From contig NZ_JASBVP010000019.1 of NCBI RefSeq assembly GCF_029961025.1, positions 1 to 33,423 on the forward strand: a stretch of 33,423 nucleotides of DNA, written 5' to 3'. The notes below the pieces were generated by a model. The model ran no database searches, was not told the DNA's origin, and saw only the letters and a program-made list of their open reading frames with translations. Below are positions 1-6,426 of the stretch, piece by piece. Both the position numbers and the translations under genes were made by a program. This DNA is from Mycobacterium sp. (lineage in GTDB: Bacteria > Actinomycetota > Actinomycetes > Mycobacteriales > Mycobacteriaceae). Numbering within the stretch: position 1 is the stretch's first letter; every line of letters begins with the position of its first letter.

Positions 1-36
1 GGGTTTAACCGTGCGCGTGGATGCGGAGGTGGGGGT

Positions 37-42
37 TACACT
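37..42 (+). promoter_or_regulatory. Leaderless-type -10 box, cassette 1
   Basis: TACACT fits the mycobacterial TANNNT -10 consensus and ends six bases before the ATG at 49. The A of the ATG is therefore the likely transcription start and the mRNA would have no leader. No Shine-Dalgarno sequence is expected or seen. The same hexamer recurs at 2823-2828 and 4597-4602, so each cassette probably has its own promoter. No convincing -35 box is visible. Confidence 0.6.
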
Positions 43-48
43 GCCTGC

Positions 49-174
49 ATGGGCGCGACTTCCGCCGCCACCCGGGCGGCGGCCAGCGGATATGAGGCCG
101 GCGACGCGGAGGCGGCGGGCGCGGTCAGAACCGTGATCACCACGCTCAGCGGCGCGGATCGGCAGGCCGGGTGA
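49..174 (+). CDS. Shortened type VII secretion partner protein (41 aa), cassette 1
   Basis: This is a 41-residue in-frame short form of the 104-residue protein at 4609-4923. Compared with that copy, codons 3-65 (189 bp) are absent and the rest is the same. The retained part is one predicted helix containing Y-E-A-G-D, which fits the YxxxD/E signal of ESX substrates. The hydrophobic first helix is gone. The gene stops in a GTGA overlap with the next gene, so translation is probably coupled. It may still carry the export signal, or it may be inactive; the sequence does not decide. The start is set by the leaderless promoter and by identity with the longer copy. Confidence 0.6.
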   Translation: MGATSAATRAAASGYEAGDAEAAGAVRTVITTLSGADRQAG

Positions 175-1100
175 TTCCCTCCCAGTCGGCGCTCCGCGCT
201 TATGACGTGTCGCATTTGACCGAGCACGCCGCCTATTGGCGGGAGCTGGCCACCCGCCGCCGCGACGTGGTGGGCGCGATCAAGGCCCAGGCTGACGCCC
301 TGGACTGGCAAGGCGAGGGTGATCAGGCGATGCGCGCGGCGATGGCCGGGCACCTCGCCACCGCCGAAGAGCAGGCCGGGCTGCTCGACGCTGCCGCCGG
401 CGTCGCCGAGAACGGGGCCAGTGTGCTACACCAGCAGCAGCAAGCCATCCTGTCCGGGGTGGATCAGGCCCGCCAGTCCGGGTTCGTGGTCGGGGAGGAC
501 TGGTCGGCTACCGACGCGATGTATCCGCCCGGATCGATCGGCTGGTACGCCCGGCTGTCGGCCGCGCAGGCCATCACCACAGAGCTGCGCGCCCAGGCGG
601 GCGCGTTCGCCACCCAGGAGTATCAGACCGCCACCGACATCATCAGCGCCGCCGGTGACCTGGGCGGAGACGGCGCCATCCACCGACACATCCAAGCCGT
701 GGGTCACGGATTTAAGTCAGACGGACCTGCGTCACCCCCGCAGCCGAACCCAGTCGAACAATTGGAGCAGGCGATTACAGCGCCACCGGCCGCACCTCCG
801 AACTCGCCGATTCCCATGCCAGCAAGCCCGGCGCCGCGGCCGCCCCAGACGGGGCCATCCCCACCGCCTGTACCCGTTCCAGACGGGCCGCCAGAGGTGA
901 ACCCAACGCCAGGTGGGTTACTCTCGGCTGTGGGTACGGGTTGCGGTACAGGCGCGGTGGACGGCGGATTCGTAGGAGCGCCCATTCCCATCGCCGAGAC
1001 GGTCACCATCCCCGGTGGCTGTGTGGGCGGGGCGCTCCTCGGTGGGGGGATGTACCTCGGCGGCATCTGGCTCGACAACATGCTGAACGGCAACGGCTGA
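171..1100 (+). CDS. Polymorphic T7SS substrate, constant N-terminus with variable tip 1 (309 aa)
   Basis: Residues 1-177 are identical to the proteins at 2957 and 4920. This constant part is alpha-helical, with a W46-Q-G48 motif between two helices as in WXG100-type secretion domains. A proline-rich linker follows (about 186-245). The tip (about 246-309) is glycine-rich and hydrophobic, with two cysteines and a GGxVGGALLGGG run like a glycine zipper. No signal peptide is seen. The GTG start is fixed by the GTGA overlap with the partner gene and by conservation. The downstream gene encodes a four-span membrane protein that starts on this stop codon. I infer an ESX-exported membrane-acting toxin with its immunity protein behind it. 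An effector aimed at host membranes is an alternative. Confidence 0.75.
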   Translation: MIPSQSALRAYDVSHLTEHAAYWRELATRRRDVVGAIKAQADALDWQGEGDQAMRAAMAGHLATAEEQAGLLDAAAGVAENGASVLHQQQQAILSGVDQARQSGFVVGEDWSATDAMYPPGSIGWYARLSAAQAITTELRAQAGAFATQEYQTATDIISAAGDLGGDGAIHRHIQAVGHGFKSDGPASPPQPNPVEQLEQAITAPPAAPPNSPIPMPASPAPRPPQTGPSPPPVPVPDGPPEVNPTPGGLLSAVGTGCGTGAVDGGFVGAPIPIAETVTIPGGCVGGALLGGGMYLGGIWLDNMLNGNG

Positions 1101-1492
1101 TGAAAACAACACCATCGACCGCTGCAGACCCGCGGTTCGGAGTCGTCTGGGGCCTAGGGTGTTTTGCCGGTGCCGGTCTGTTTACTTGGGAATTCTTCCG
1201 GACGACAGACCCCGGCCTGCGCCTCGTGATGCCGGTCGGCGTGCTAGGCGCCCTTGCTGCGGGCATCGCAGCCATTGTGCGGCGAAACCGCATGCGGGCA
1301 CCGACAACCACGAGCTATCCGCGCTCGACCATCGCGCTGAGCCTGTTCCCCATCGGGCTGGCTGCCGTTGAGCTGTGGTTCTTTTCGCGGTCGGCGGATA
1401 TCTTCTATCTGCTTGTCGCCCTCCCCATATTCGGTATAGGGATATGGGGCCTGGTCGTAGGGATAACGGAACTCAGACGGCATCGCACGTGA
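1100..1492 (+). CDS. Four-span membrane protein, candidate immunity protein 1 (130 aa)
   Basis: Four hydrophobic segments lie at about residues 12-33, 40-60, 75-94 and 98-120, with an RRNR loop between the second and third. There is no signal peptide or enzymatic motif. The ATG at 1100 shares its first base with the stop of the preceding gene, and the 3' end overlaps the next gene by GTGA, so the gene is embedded in the operon. Its sequence differs from the membrane proteins of the other two cassettes, matching the change of tip. Its place directly after a variable tip is the position of immunity genes in polymorphic toxin loci. The immunity role is inferred. Confidence 0.65.
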   Translation: MKTTPSTAADPRFGVVWGLGCFAGAGLFTWEFFRTTDPGLRLVMPVGVLGALAAGIAAIVRRNRMRAPTTTSYPRSTIALSLFPIGLAAVELWFFSRSADIFYLLVALPIFGIGIWGLVVGITELRRHRT

Positions 1493-1800
1493 CCTACGCG
1501 CCCAACGGTGAAACGGCCAACCAACCGAGGCGCGCGTGGCGGTCGGCATTGCGCTGGCCCTACACCAGACGGGGAACGATTGTTCTCGGTTCCGTAGCTC
1601 TTCTCATCGCCATCGTTGCACTGTACGAGTTCATCAATGCCGGCGGAGCGATATTCATCATTGGCGCGGTCTTCATCTTCACGATGGTGATCGTCGAATG
1701 GGTGAAGCTGTACCGCCACCGAGGTGACCCGGACTGGCCTCGCCGACCGCCATGGGTGCCCTCTGATGAACCACAGCCGGGCAACGCGGGCAAGCCATGA
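1489..1800 (+). CDS. Two-span membrane protein with a borrowed N-terminus (103 aa)
   Basis: The first ten residues (MTYAPNGETA) nearly equal the start of the conserved 107-residue cassette protein. The sequence then switches to an unrelated membrane protein with two hydrophobic helices at about 29-49 and 51-74 and a basic, proline-rich tail. The GTG start overlaps the preceding stop codon. I read this as a fusion made when an immunity-type gene was inserted at the start codon of the 107-residue gene, a junction that seems to be reused in this array. It could protect against a toxin tip no longer present here. Function is unproven. Confidence 0.6.
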   Translation: MTYAPNGETANQPRRAWRSALRWPYTRRGTIVLGSVALLIAIVALYEFINAGGAIFIIGAVFIFTMVIVEWVKLYRHRGDPDWPRRPPWVPSDEPQPGNAGKP

Positions 1801-1810
1801 CCTACGCCGA

Positions 1811-2054
1811 CCACGCACATCCCGCCGTCGGTCATCAACATGCACGCCAGCGAAGCCCCAGGCCGTCCCACCTCCATCACGGGTGCCCCGGTATGCCCCG
1901 GCGACGAGATTTTGCAGCATCCCCTGCAAATTCTGGCCGGGGGGTCGCTGGCAGCAGTGTCAGGCCCCGCAGTGGCGCCCAGCCTGGAGGCATCTACCGC
2001 TGGGCTATTGGGCGGTGCTTCTTTGGGACGGCATCGTCGGGCTGGCAGCCTTAG
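1811..2054 (+). pseudogene. Orphan toxin-tip fragment without its N-terminal domain
   Basis: From about 1811 the DNA matches the linker/tip junction of the unit 2 protein (PPSVINMH then xxEAP), but the constant WXG domain is missing. In the frame of the ATG at 1840 the tip reads through a cysteine (PVCPGDE) into an Ala/Gly-rich hydrophobic stretch ending near TAGLLGG. After about 2010 the frame looks disturbed. The fragment follows ATGACCTACGC, the first bases of the 107-residue gene, at 1797-1807. Orphan C-terminal modules are a hallmark of polymorphic toxin loci, where they serve as a reservoir for tip exchange. It has no secretion domain and is probably silent. Confidence 0.6.
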
Positions 2055-2327
2055 TCGCCGGTCTGGTCATCGGGCGCACCGCGACCGTGAAGGCGCGGCA
2101 AGGCGCGGACAGTCCAGAACAGGCGACGCGCAGGGCGCGCGCGTCCAATACTGCTTTCTGGCCGTAGGGGCAGCTTTCTGGCCGTAGGGGCAGCGCTGCT
2201 GATACTCAGCGCCATCCGCTACCCGGAGCACCGCTACTTCAACATCGCGGTCGTGGCGATCACGGTCGCAGGTGTGGCCTTCGATTGGATCAGAACTCGC
2301 CGCAAACGGCACCGGCAGCGCACATGA
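2015..2327 (+). pseudogene. Broken membrane immunity gene of the orphan tip
   Basis: A GTG at 2015 opens a frame encoding a hydrophobic helix (GIVGLAALVAGLVIG). After a GC-dinucleotide run near 2134-2143 the homology moves to another frame (VQYCFLAVGA). A 20-bp tandem duplication at 2154-2193 then breaks it again. With one duplicate copy and one GC removed, the product would run on to YFNIAVVAITV and end in RKRHRQRT. That closely matches the unit 2 membrane protein (YFNIAIAVMSV, RKRHRQRT). The final TGA overlaps the ATG of the next gene. Two frame lesions in a small gene argue that it is dead. Confidence 0.6.
2154..2193 (+). repeat. 20-bp tandem duplication that breaks a gene
   Basis: CTTTCTGGCCGTAGGGGCAG occurs twice in direct succession (2154-2173 and 2174-2193). 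The second copy brings a TAG in frame and shifts the membrane-protein frame. Removing one copy restores alignment to the homologous gene in unit 2. Confidence 0.85.
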
Positions 2328-2647
2328 CCTACGCGCCCAGCGGTGAAACCGCCTCAGCCCTGCCGGAGTTGCCGGAGGGGATGCGCTGGGTGGTGGCGAT
2401 AGACCGACGCCAGATCGCGGTGATCCTGCTGGAGAACGACAGGCCGGTGGCGTCAGCCGCCGAGACCCTGGAGCGCGATTCGGAACTGGATTATCCGCAC
2501 CAGTCGGTTGATGTGGTGGAGCAGGTGTGCCGGCGTCTGGCCGCCGAGGTGGCGCATCAGTGGGGTTTTCTGCGCGGCCTTCAACAAAAACTCGGCGCAG
2601 GTGTCGATGTGCGCATGAGGATCGTCGACTGGAACCGCCAAGGCTAA
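2324..2647 (+). CDS. Conserved cassette protein, copy 1 (107 aa, unknown function)
   Basis: The last gene of each cassette. This copy is identical to the one at 4098 and nearly identical to 6103. It is soluble, with no signal peptide or membrane helix. After a variable leader of about 18 residues come a probable beta hairpin (RWVVAIDRRQIAVILLEN) and a helix near PHQSVDVVEQVCRRLAAEV. The ATG overlaps the preceding stop codon (ATGA). I do not recognise the family. It stays constant while tips and membrane proteins change, which suggests a service role such as chaperone or secretion adaptor for the constant domain, rather than specific immunity. Confidence 0.7.
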   Translation: MTYAPSGETASALPELPEGMRWVVAIDRRQIAVILLENDRPVASAAETLERDSELDYPHQSVDVVEQVCRRLAAEVAHQWGFLRGLQQKLGAGVDVRMRIVDWNRQG

Positions 2648-2834
2648 CCGCCGCTGCCCAGTGTCCCGTAAACGGTTCTGTGTGCGACCAACCCGAACAG
2701 CGGGCATGCCGAGGCAACAACTCATTAGGTTGCGTTGTTGCGGCTGCCCGACCCACCAGCAGCGACTCCCCTGACCGTCCTCGGCGGGGTTTAACCGTGC
2801 GCGTGGATGCGGAGGTGGGGGTTACACTGCCTGC
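2648..2834 (+). terminator. Inter-cassette spacer with terminator-like hairpin (unit 1/2)
   Basis: The spacer of about 187 bp holds a nested inverted repeat at 2701-2750. CGGGCA pairs with TGCCCG outside, and GCAACAAC pairs with GTTGTTGC around a 12-base loop. No T-tract follows, which is common for actinobacterial terminators. The rest leads into the -10 box at 2823-2828. Confidence 0.5.
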
Positions 2835-2960
2835 ATGGGCGCGACTTCCGCCGCCACCCGGGCGGCGGCCAGCGGATATGAGGCCGGCGACGCGGAGGCG
2901 GCGGGCGCGGTCAGAACCGTGATCACCACGCTCAGCGGCGCGGATCGGCAGGCCGGGTGA
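2835..2960 (+). CDS. Shortened type VII secretion partner protein (41 aa), cassette 2
   Basis: Same sequence as the 41-residue protein of cassette 1, with the identical 189-bp in-frame deletion relative to the 104-residue form. It keeps the YEAGD (YxxxD) signal, has the same leaderless -10 box at 2823-2828, and ends in a GTGA overlap with the next gene. The shared junction shows that units 1 and 2 descend from one deleted parent. It may be a minimal export tag or a non-functional remnant. Confidence 0.6.
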   Translation: MGATSAATRAAASGYEAGDAEAAGAVRTVITTLSGADRQAG

Positions 2961-3835
2961 TTCCCTCCCAGTCGGCGCTCCGCGCTTATGACGTGTCGCA
3001 TTTGACCGAGCACGCCGCCTATTGGCGGGAGCTGGCCACCCGCCGCCGCGACGTGGTGGGCGCGATCAAGGCCCAGGCTGACGCCCTGGACTGGCAAGGC
3101 GAGGGTGATCAGGCGATGCGCGCGGCGATGGCCGGGCACCTCGCCACCGCCGAAGAGCAGGCCGGGCTGCTCGACGCTGCCGCCGGCGTCGCCGAGAACG
3201 GGGCCAGTGTGCTACACCAGCAGCAGCAAGCCATCCTGTCCGGGGTGGATCAGGCCCGCCAGTCCGGGTTCGTGGTCGGGGAGGACTGGTCGGCTACCGA
3301 CGCGATGTATCCGCCCGGATCGATCGGCTGGTACGCCCGGCTGTCGGCCGCGCAGGCCATCACCACAGAGCTGCGCGCCCAGGCGGGCGCGTTCGCCACC
3401 CAGGAGTATCAGACCGCCACCGACATCATCAGCGCCGCCGGTGACCTGGGCGGAGACGGCGCCATCCACCGACACATCCAAGCCGTCGACAACCACTTCA
3501 AAACCGACGGACCCACACCGCAACCAAGCCCCCCGCCCAACCCGCCGCAAACCGGCGAACCCATCAAACGTCCGCCCGCGCACACCCCGCCGTCGGTCAT
3601 CAACATGCACGTCGACGAAGCCCCAACCGGTCTGCCACAAAAGCCTCCGGGGTTCCCCGGGTGCAGCGGCGAGGAACAGCTTAAGGACTTCCTGGAAATC
3701 CTCGGCGGCGTGGCGACGATCGGGCTCTCTATACCCGGCGAAACGGTGACCGGCGGTGCCGCCACCGTCGGAATCATCGGCGGCGGCGCGATGGTAACCG
3801 AGGGCATGATCGGCCTGGATCAATGCAGCAAATGA
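2957..3835 (+). CDS. Polymorphic T7SS substrate with variable tip 2 (292 aa)
   Basis: Residues 1-219 match the unit 3 protein almost exactly: helical domain with W46-Q-G48, a Pro-rich linker (186-212) and the PPSVINMHV junction at 211-219. After this junction the sequence is unique. Tip 2 (about 220-292) has a cysteine near its start (GCSGEEQ), an amphipathic helix, then glycine-rich hydrophobic stretches (ILGGVATIGLSI, ATVGIIGGGAMV) and a second cysteine near the end (DQCSK). Two glycine-rich helices between two cysteines suggest a membrane-inserting hairpin. The following membrane protein is the presumed partner. GTG start from the GTGA overlap. Confidence 0.75.
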   Translation: MIPSQSALRAYDVSHLTEHAAYWRELATRRRDVVGAIKAQADALDWQGEGDQAMRAAMAGHLATAEEQAGLLDAAAGVAENGASVLHQQQQAILSGVDQARQSGFVVGEDWSATDAMYPPGSIGWYARLSAAQAITTELRAQAGAFATQEYQTATDIISAAGDLGGDGAIHRHIQAVDNHFKTDGPTPQPSPPPNPPQTGEPIKRPPAHTPPSVINMHVDEAPTGLPQKPPGFPGCSGEEQLKDFLEILGGVATIGLSIPGETVTGGAATVGIIGGGAMVTEGMIGLDQCSK

Positions 3836-4101
3836 TGCCTTTGGTGTTGTTGGCGGCGGCGCTGGGATTGTTGCTCGCGTTTGTGTTGCGGCAGCTTATT
3901 CAGCGTCACTCCTCAAGTGCCGAGCAACGCAAGCGCAGGATGCAAGTGCTCTACGCCGTCGCGATGTTCATCTGCGCCGGGTTTCTGACCCTTGACGCGA
4001 TCACCACCGACCGACTGCGCTATTTCAACATCGCGATCGCGGTGATGTCGGTCGCAGCCGCAATCGTTCAATTGCGCAAACGGCACCGGCAGCGCACATG
4101 A
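3832..4101 (+). CDS. Membrane protein, candidate immunity protein 2 (89 aa)
   Basis: Three hydrophobic segments: about residues 3-22, 40-58 and 63-80. A basic loop (RHSSSAEQRKRR) separates the first two, and the C-terminus ends in RKRHRQRT. It is related to the unit 3 membrane protein and to the broken gene at 2015-2327 in helix order and in the YFNIA region. I chose ATG 3832 because it overlaps the toxin stop (ATGA) like its neighbours; ATG 3823 would add three residues. The 3' end overlaps the 107-residue gene by ATGA. Its specific pairing with tip 2 suggests immunity. Confidence 0.65.
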   Translation: MMPLVLLAAALGLLLAFVLRQLIQRHSSSAEQRKRRMQVLYAVAMFICAGFLTLDAITTDRLRYFNIAIAVMSVAAAIVQLRKRHRQRT

Positions 4102-4421
4102 CCTACGCGCCCAGCGGTGAAACCGCCTCAGCCCTGCCGGAGTTGCCGGAGGGGATGCGCTGGGTGGTGGCGATAGACCGACGCCAGATCGCGGTGATCC
4201 TGCTGGAGAACGACAGGCCGGTGGCGTCAGCCGCCGAGACCCTGGAGCGCGATTCGGAACTGGATTATCCGCACCAGTCGGTTGATGTGGTGGAGCAGGT
4301 GTGCCGGCGTCTGGCCGCCGAGGTGGCGCATCAGTGGGGTTTTCTGCGCGGCCTTCAACAAAAACTCGGCGCAGGTGTCGATGTGCGCATGAGGATCGTC
4401 GACTGGAACCGCCAAGGCTAA
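4098..4421 (+). CDS. Conserved cassette protein, copy 2 (107 aa, unknown function)
   Basis: Identical to the protein at 2324-2647, with the same ATGA overlap with the membrane gene before it. The absence of any difference between copies 1 and 2 indicates very recent duplication or ongoing gene conversion. No recognised domain. Confidence 0.7.
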   Translation: MTYAPSGETASALPELPEGMRWVVAIDRRQIAVILLENDRPVASAAETLERDSELDYPHQSVDVVEQVCRRLAAEVAHQWGFLRGLQQKLGAGVDVRMRIVDWNRQG

Positions 4422-4608
4422 CCGCCGCTGCCCAGTGTCCCGTAAACGGTTCTGTGTGCGACCAACCCGAACAGCGGGCATGCCGAGGCAACAACTCATT
4501 AGGTTGCGTTGTTGCGGCTGCCCGACCCACCAGCAGCGACTCCCCTGACCGTCCTCGGCGGGGTTTAACCGTGCGCGTGGATGCGGAGGTGGGGGTTACA
4601 CTGCCTGC
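4422..4608 (+). terminator. Inter-cassette spacer with terminator-like hairpin (unit 2/3)
   Basis: Same sequence as the spacer at 2648-2834. The hairpin lies at 4475-4524 and the -10 box at 4597-4602. Unit 3 has lost this spacer because an IS end begins at its last stop codon. Confidence 0.5.
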
Positions 4609-4923
4609 ATGGGCGGTGTTCTTCGGGTTTTTCCCGATGCGGTGCGGGCAGCGGGCACCGGGTGGGATGCCCAGCTGGGCGAGCTGCACGCCGCACCGCC
4701 GACGCTGGAGCCCCCGGTGTTTTCCTGGCTGTCGATGCTGGCCGCCGGGGCGGTCAGCGGCACCGCGGCGGCCGTCACCGCCGAGCTGCACACCCGCATC
4801 ACCGCGACTTCCGCCGCCACCCGGGCGGCGGCCAGCGGATATGAGGCCGGCGACGCGGAGGCGGCGGGCGCGGTCAGAACCGTGATCACCACGCTCAGCG
4901 GCGCGGATCGGCAGGCCGGGTGA
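4609..4923 (+). CDS. Full-length type VII secretion partner protein (104 aa), cassette 3
   Basis: This is the only complete copy of the small partner in the window. Two helical regions flank a central hydrophobic Ala/Gly stretch (about 40-56). The second helix ends with Y-E-A-G-D, matching the YxxxD/E secretion signal that ESX substrates carry on one partner. Length and layout resemble EspC/Esx-type proteins of about 100 residues, although a classical WxG turn is not obvious (one GxGW near residue 17). It should pair with the WQG-bearing protein encoded next, joined by a GTGA overlap. The start is leaderless at the -10 box. Confidence 0.7.
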   Translation: MGGVLRVFPDAVRAAGTGWDAQLGELHAAPPTLEPPVFSWLSMLAAGAVSGTAAAVTAELHTRITATSAATRAAASGYEAGDAEAAGAVRTVITTLSGADRQAG

Positions 4924-5798
4924 TTCCCTCCCAGTCGGCGCTCCGCGCTTATGACGTGTCGCATTTGACCGAGCACGCCGCCTATTGGCGGGAGCTGGCC
5001 ACCCGCCGCCGCGACGTGGTGGGCGCGATCAAGGCCCAGGCTGACGCCCTGGACTGGCAAGGCGAGGGTGATCAGGCGATGCGCGCGGCGATGGCCGGGC
5101 ACCTCGCCACCGCCGAAGAGCAGGCCGGGCTGCTCGACGCTGCCGCCGGCGTCGCCGAGAACGGGGCCAGTGTGCTACACCAGCAGCAGCAAGCCATCCT
5201 GTCCGGGGTGGATCAGGCCCGCCAGTCCGGGTTCGTGGTCGGGGAGGACTGGTCGGCTACCGACGCGATGTATCCGCCCGGATCGATCGGCTGGTACGCC
5301 CGGCTGTCGGCCGCGCAGGCCATCACCACAGAGCTGCGCGCCCAGGCGGGCGCGTTCGCCACCCAGGAGTATCAGACCGCCACCGACATCATCAGCGCCG
5401 CCGGTGACCTGGGCGGAGACGGCGCCATCCACCGACACATCCAAGCCGTCGACAACCACTTCAAAACCGACGGACCCACACCGCAACCAAGCCCCCCGCC
5501 CAACCCGCCGCAAACCGGCGAACCCATCAAACGTCCGCCCGCGCACACCCCGCCGTCGGCCATCAACATGCACGTCGGCGAACAGCCCGACCTCGATAGG
5601 CACCCCTGCCCGGCCTGGGAGATCGGGAAGGATGTGGCTGAGGGCATAGGTGGCCCGCTAGCCGTGGGCGGGTCAATCATTGGCGGTATTGCCGCCGCCC
5701 CCTTGGGGCCAGCCGACATCGCCATCTTTGGGTCTACGGGCCTCCTCGGCATAGGCGCTACCCTCGACGGCTTCGGCGACCTAGCGCAATGCAGGTGA
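4920..5798 (+). CDS. Polymorphic T7SS substrate with variable tip 3 (292 aa)
   Basis: Residues 1-219 are as in unit 2, differing mainly by Ala for Val in the PPSAINMHV junction. Tip 3 (220-292) begins with a cysteine-containing segment (HPCPAWEIGKD). It continues with Gly/Ala-rich hydrophobic stretches (GGPLAVGGSIIGGIAAA, IAIFGSTGLLGIGATL) and ends with a cysteine (LAQCR). Tip sequence differs from tip 2 but cysteine placement and composition are kept, as expected for diversifying toxins of one mechanism. A membrane gene follows after four bases. Pore formation or depolarisation is inferred from composition and the membrane-type partner. Confidence 0.75.
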   Translation: MIPSQSALRAYDVSHLTEHAAYWRELATRRRDVVGAIKAQADALDWQGEGDQAMRAAMAGHLATAEEQAGLLDAAAGVAENGASVLHQQQQAILSGVDQARQSGFVVGEDWSATDAMYPPGSIGWYARLSAAQAITTELRAQAGAFATQEYQTATDIISAAGDLGGDGAIHRHIQAVDNHFKTDGPTPQPSPPPNPPQTGEPIKRPPAHTPPSAINMHVGEQPDLDRHPCPAWEIGKDVAEGIGGPLAVGGSIIGGIAAAPLGPADIAIFGSTGLLGIGATLDGFGDLAQCR

Positions 5799-5802
5799 TC
5801 GG

Positions 5803-6090
5803 ATGCACGTACACCCGATAGCTTTCGCAATCCCCGCCGGGGTGCTGGGCATTGCCCTTGCCTTTGCCTTAATTTCGTATGCCCGTCGCTGTGACAATGC
5901 GCAGCGTCGGCTTCGCATCGTTCAGTACGGGCTATTGTTGGTGGCTGCAGTCTGGATGACCGTCGATTTCTTCCTCACTCCGGCGCATCGTTGGGTCAAC
6001 GGAGTGTGTCTGGCGCTCGCGGCGCTGATATTAGCCGGCGGATACGGCTACGAATGGTTGCGGCGGTCAAAGGCCCGCTCAGGGCGGTAG
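5803..6090 (+). CDS. Membrane protein, candidate immunity protein 3 (95 aa)
   Basis: Three hydrophobic helices at about residues 5-24, 43-59 and 68-84. A basic loop (RRCDNAQRRLR) follows the first and the tail is basic (RRSKARSGR). The layout matches the unit 2 membrane protein and the sequences look distantly related. The ATG lies four bases after the toxin stop and the next gene starts 12 bases after this stop. Its position and co-variation with the tip suggest an immunity role. Confidence 0.65.
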   Translation: MHVHPIAFAIPAGVLGIALAFALISYARRCDNAQRRLRIVQYGLLLVAAVWMTVDFFLTPAHRWVNGVCLALAALILAGGYGYEWLRRSKARSGR

Positions 6091-6102
6091 CGCCGGCAGC
6101 AG

Positions 6103-6426
6103 ATGACGTATCCGTCCAGCAGCGAAACCGCCTCGGCCGTGCCGGAGTTGCCGGAGGGGATGCGCTGGGTGGTGGCGATAGACCGACGCCAGATCGCGGT
6201 GATCCTGCTGGAGAACGACAGGCCGGTGGCGTCAGCCGCCGAGACCCTGGAGCGCGATTCGGAACTGGATTATCCGCACCAGTCGGTTGATGTGGTGGAG
6301 CAGGTGTGCCGGCGTCTGGCCGCCGAGGTGGCGCATCAGTGGGGTTTTCTGCGCGGCCTTCAACAAAAACTCGGCGCAGGTGTCGATGTGCGCATGAGGA
6401 TCGTCGACTGGAACCGCCAAGGCTAA
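6103..6426 (+). CDS. Conserved cassette protein, copy 3 (107 aa, unknown function)
   Basis: Same as copies 1 and 2 except for the first residues (MTYPSSSETASAV). It is separated from the membrane gene by 12 bases instead of overlapping it. Its TAA is shared with the first bases of an IS1634-type terminal repeat, so the gene is complete but the downstream spacer and hairpin are lost. Confidence 0.7.
   Translation: MTYPSSSETASAVPELPEGMRWVVAIDRRQIAVILLENDRPVASAAETLERDSELDYPHQSVDVVEQVCRRLAAEVAHQWGFLRGLQQKLGAGVDVRMRIVDWNRQG

Larger units (their letters stand above)
1..6426 (+). repeat. Tandem array of three toxin/immunity-like cassettes
   Basis: Three units begin with the same sequence at 1, 2787 and 4561. 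Bases 1-about 701 match 2787-about 3487 and, apart from a 189-bp block, 4561-about 5450. The 107-residue gene plus about 185 bp of spacer is repeated at 2324-2834 and 4098-4608. What differs is the middle: the 3' tip of the large gene and the membrane gene(s) behind it. Unit 1 is longest (2786 bp), unit 2 is 1774 bp, and unit 3 stops at an IS remnant. Constant ends with a swapped centre are the known layout of polymorphic toxin loci. The near-identity of the constant parts indicates recent duplication or gene conversion. The window starts inside unit 1's spacer, so more units may lie to the left. Confidence 0.9.

Noticed and set aside
1..6426. Array considered as CRISPR or simple satellite repeat
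   Set aside because: The repeat unit is 1.8-2.8 kb of coding DNA with conserved genes; no short regularly spaced repeats.
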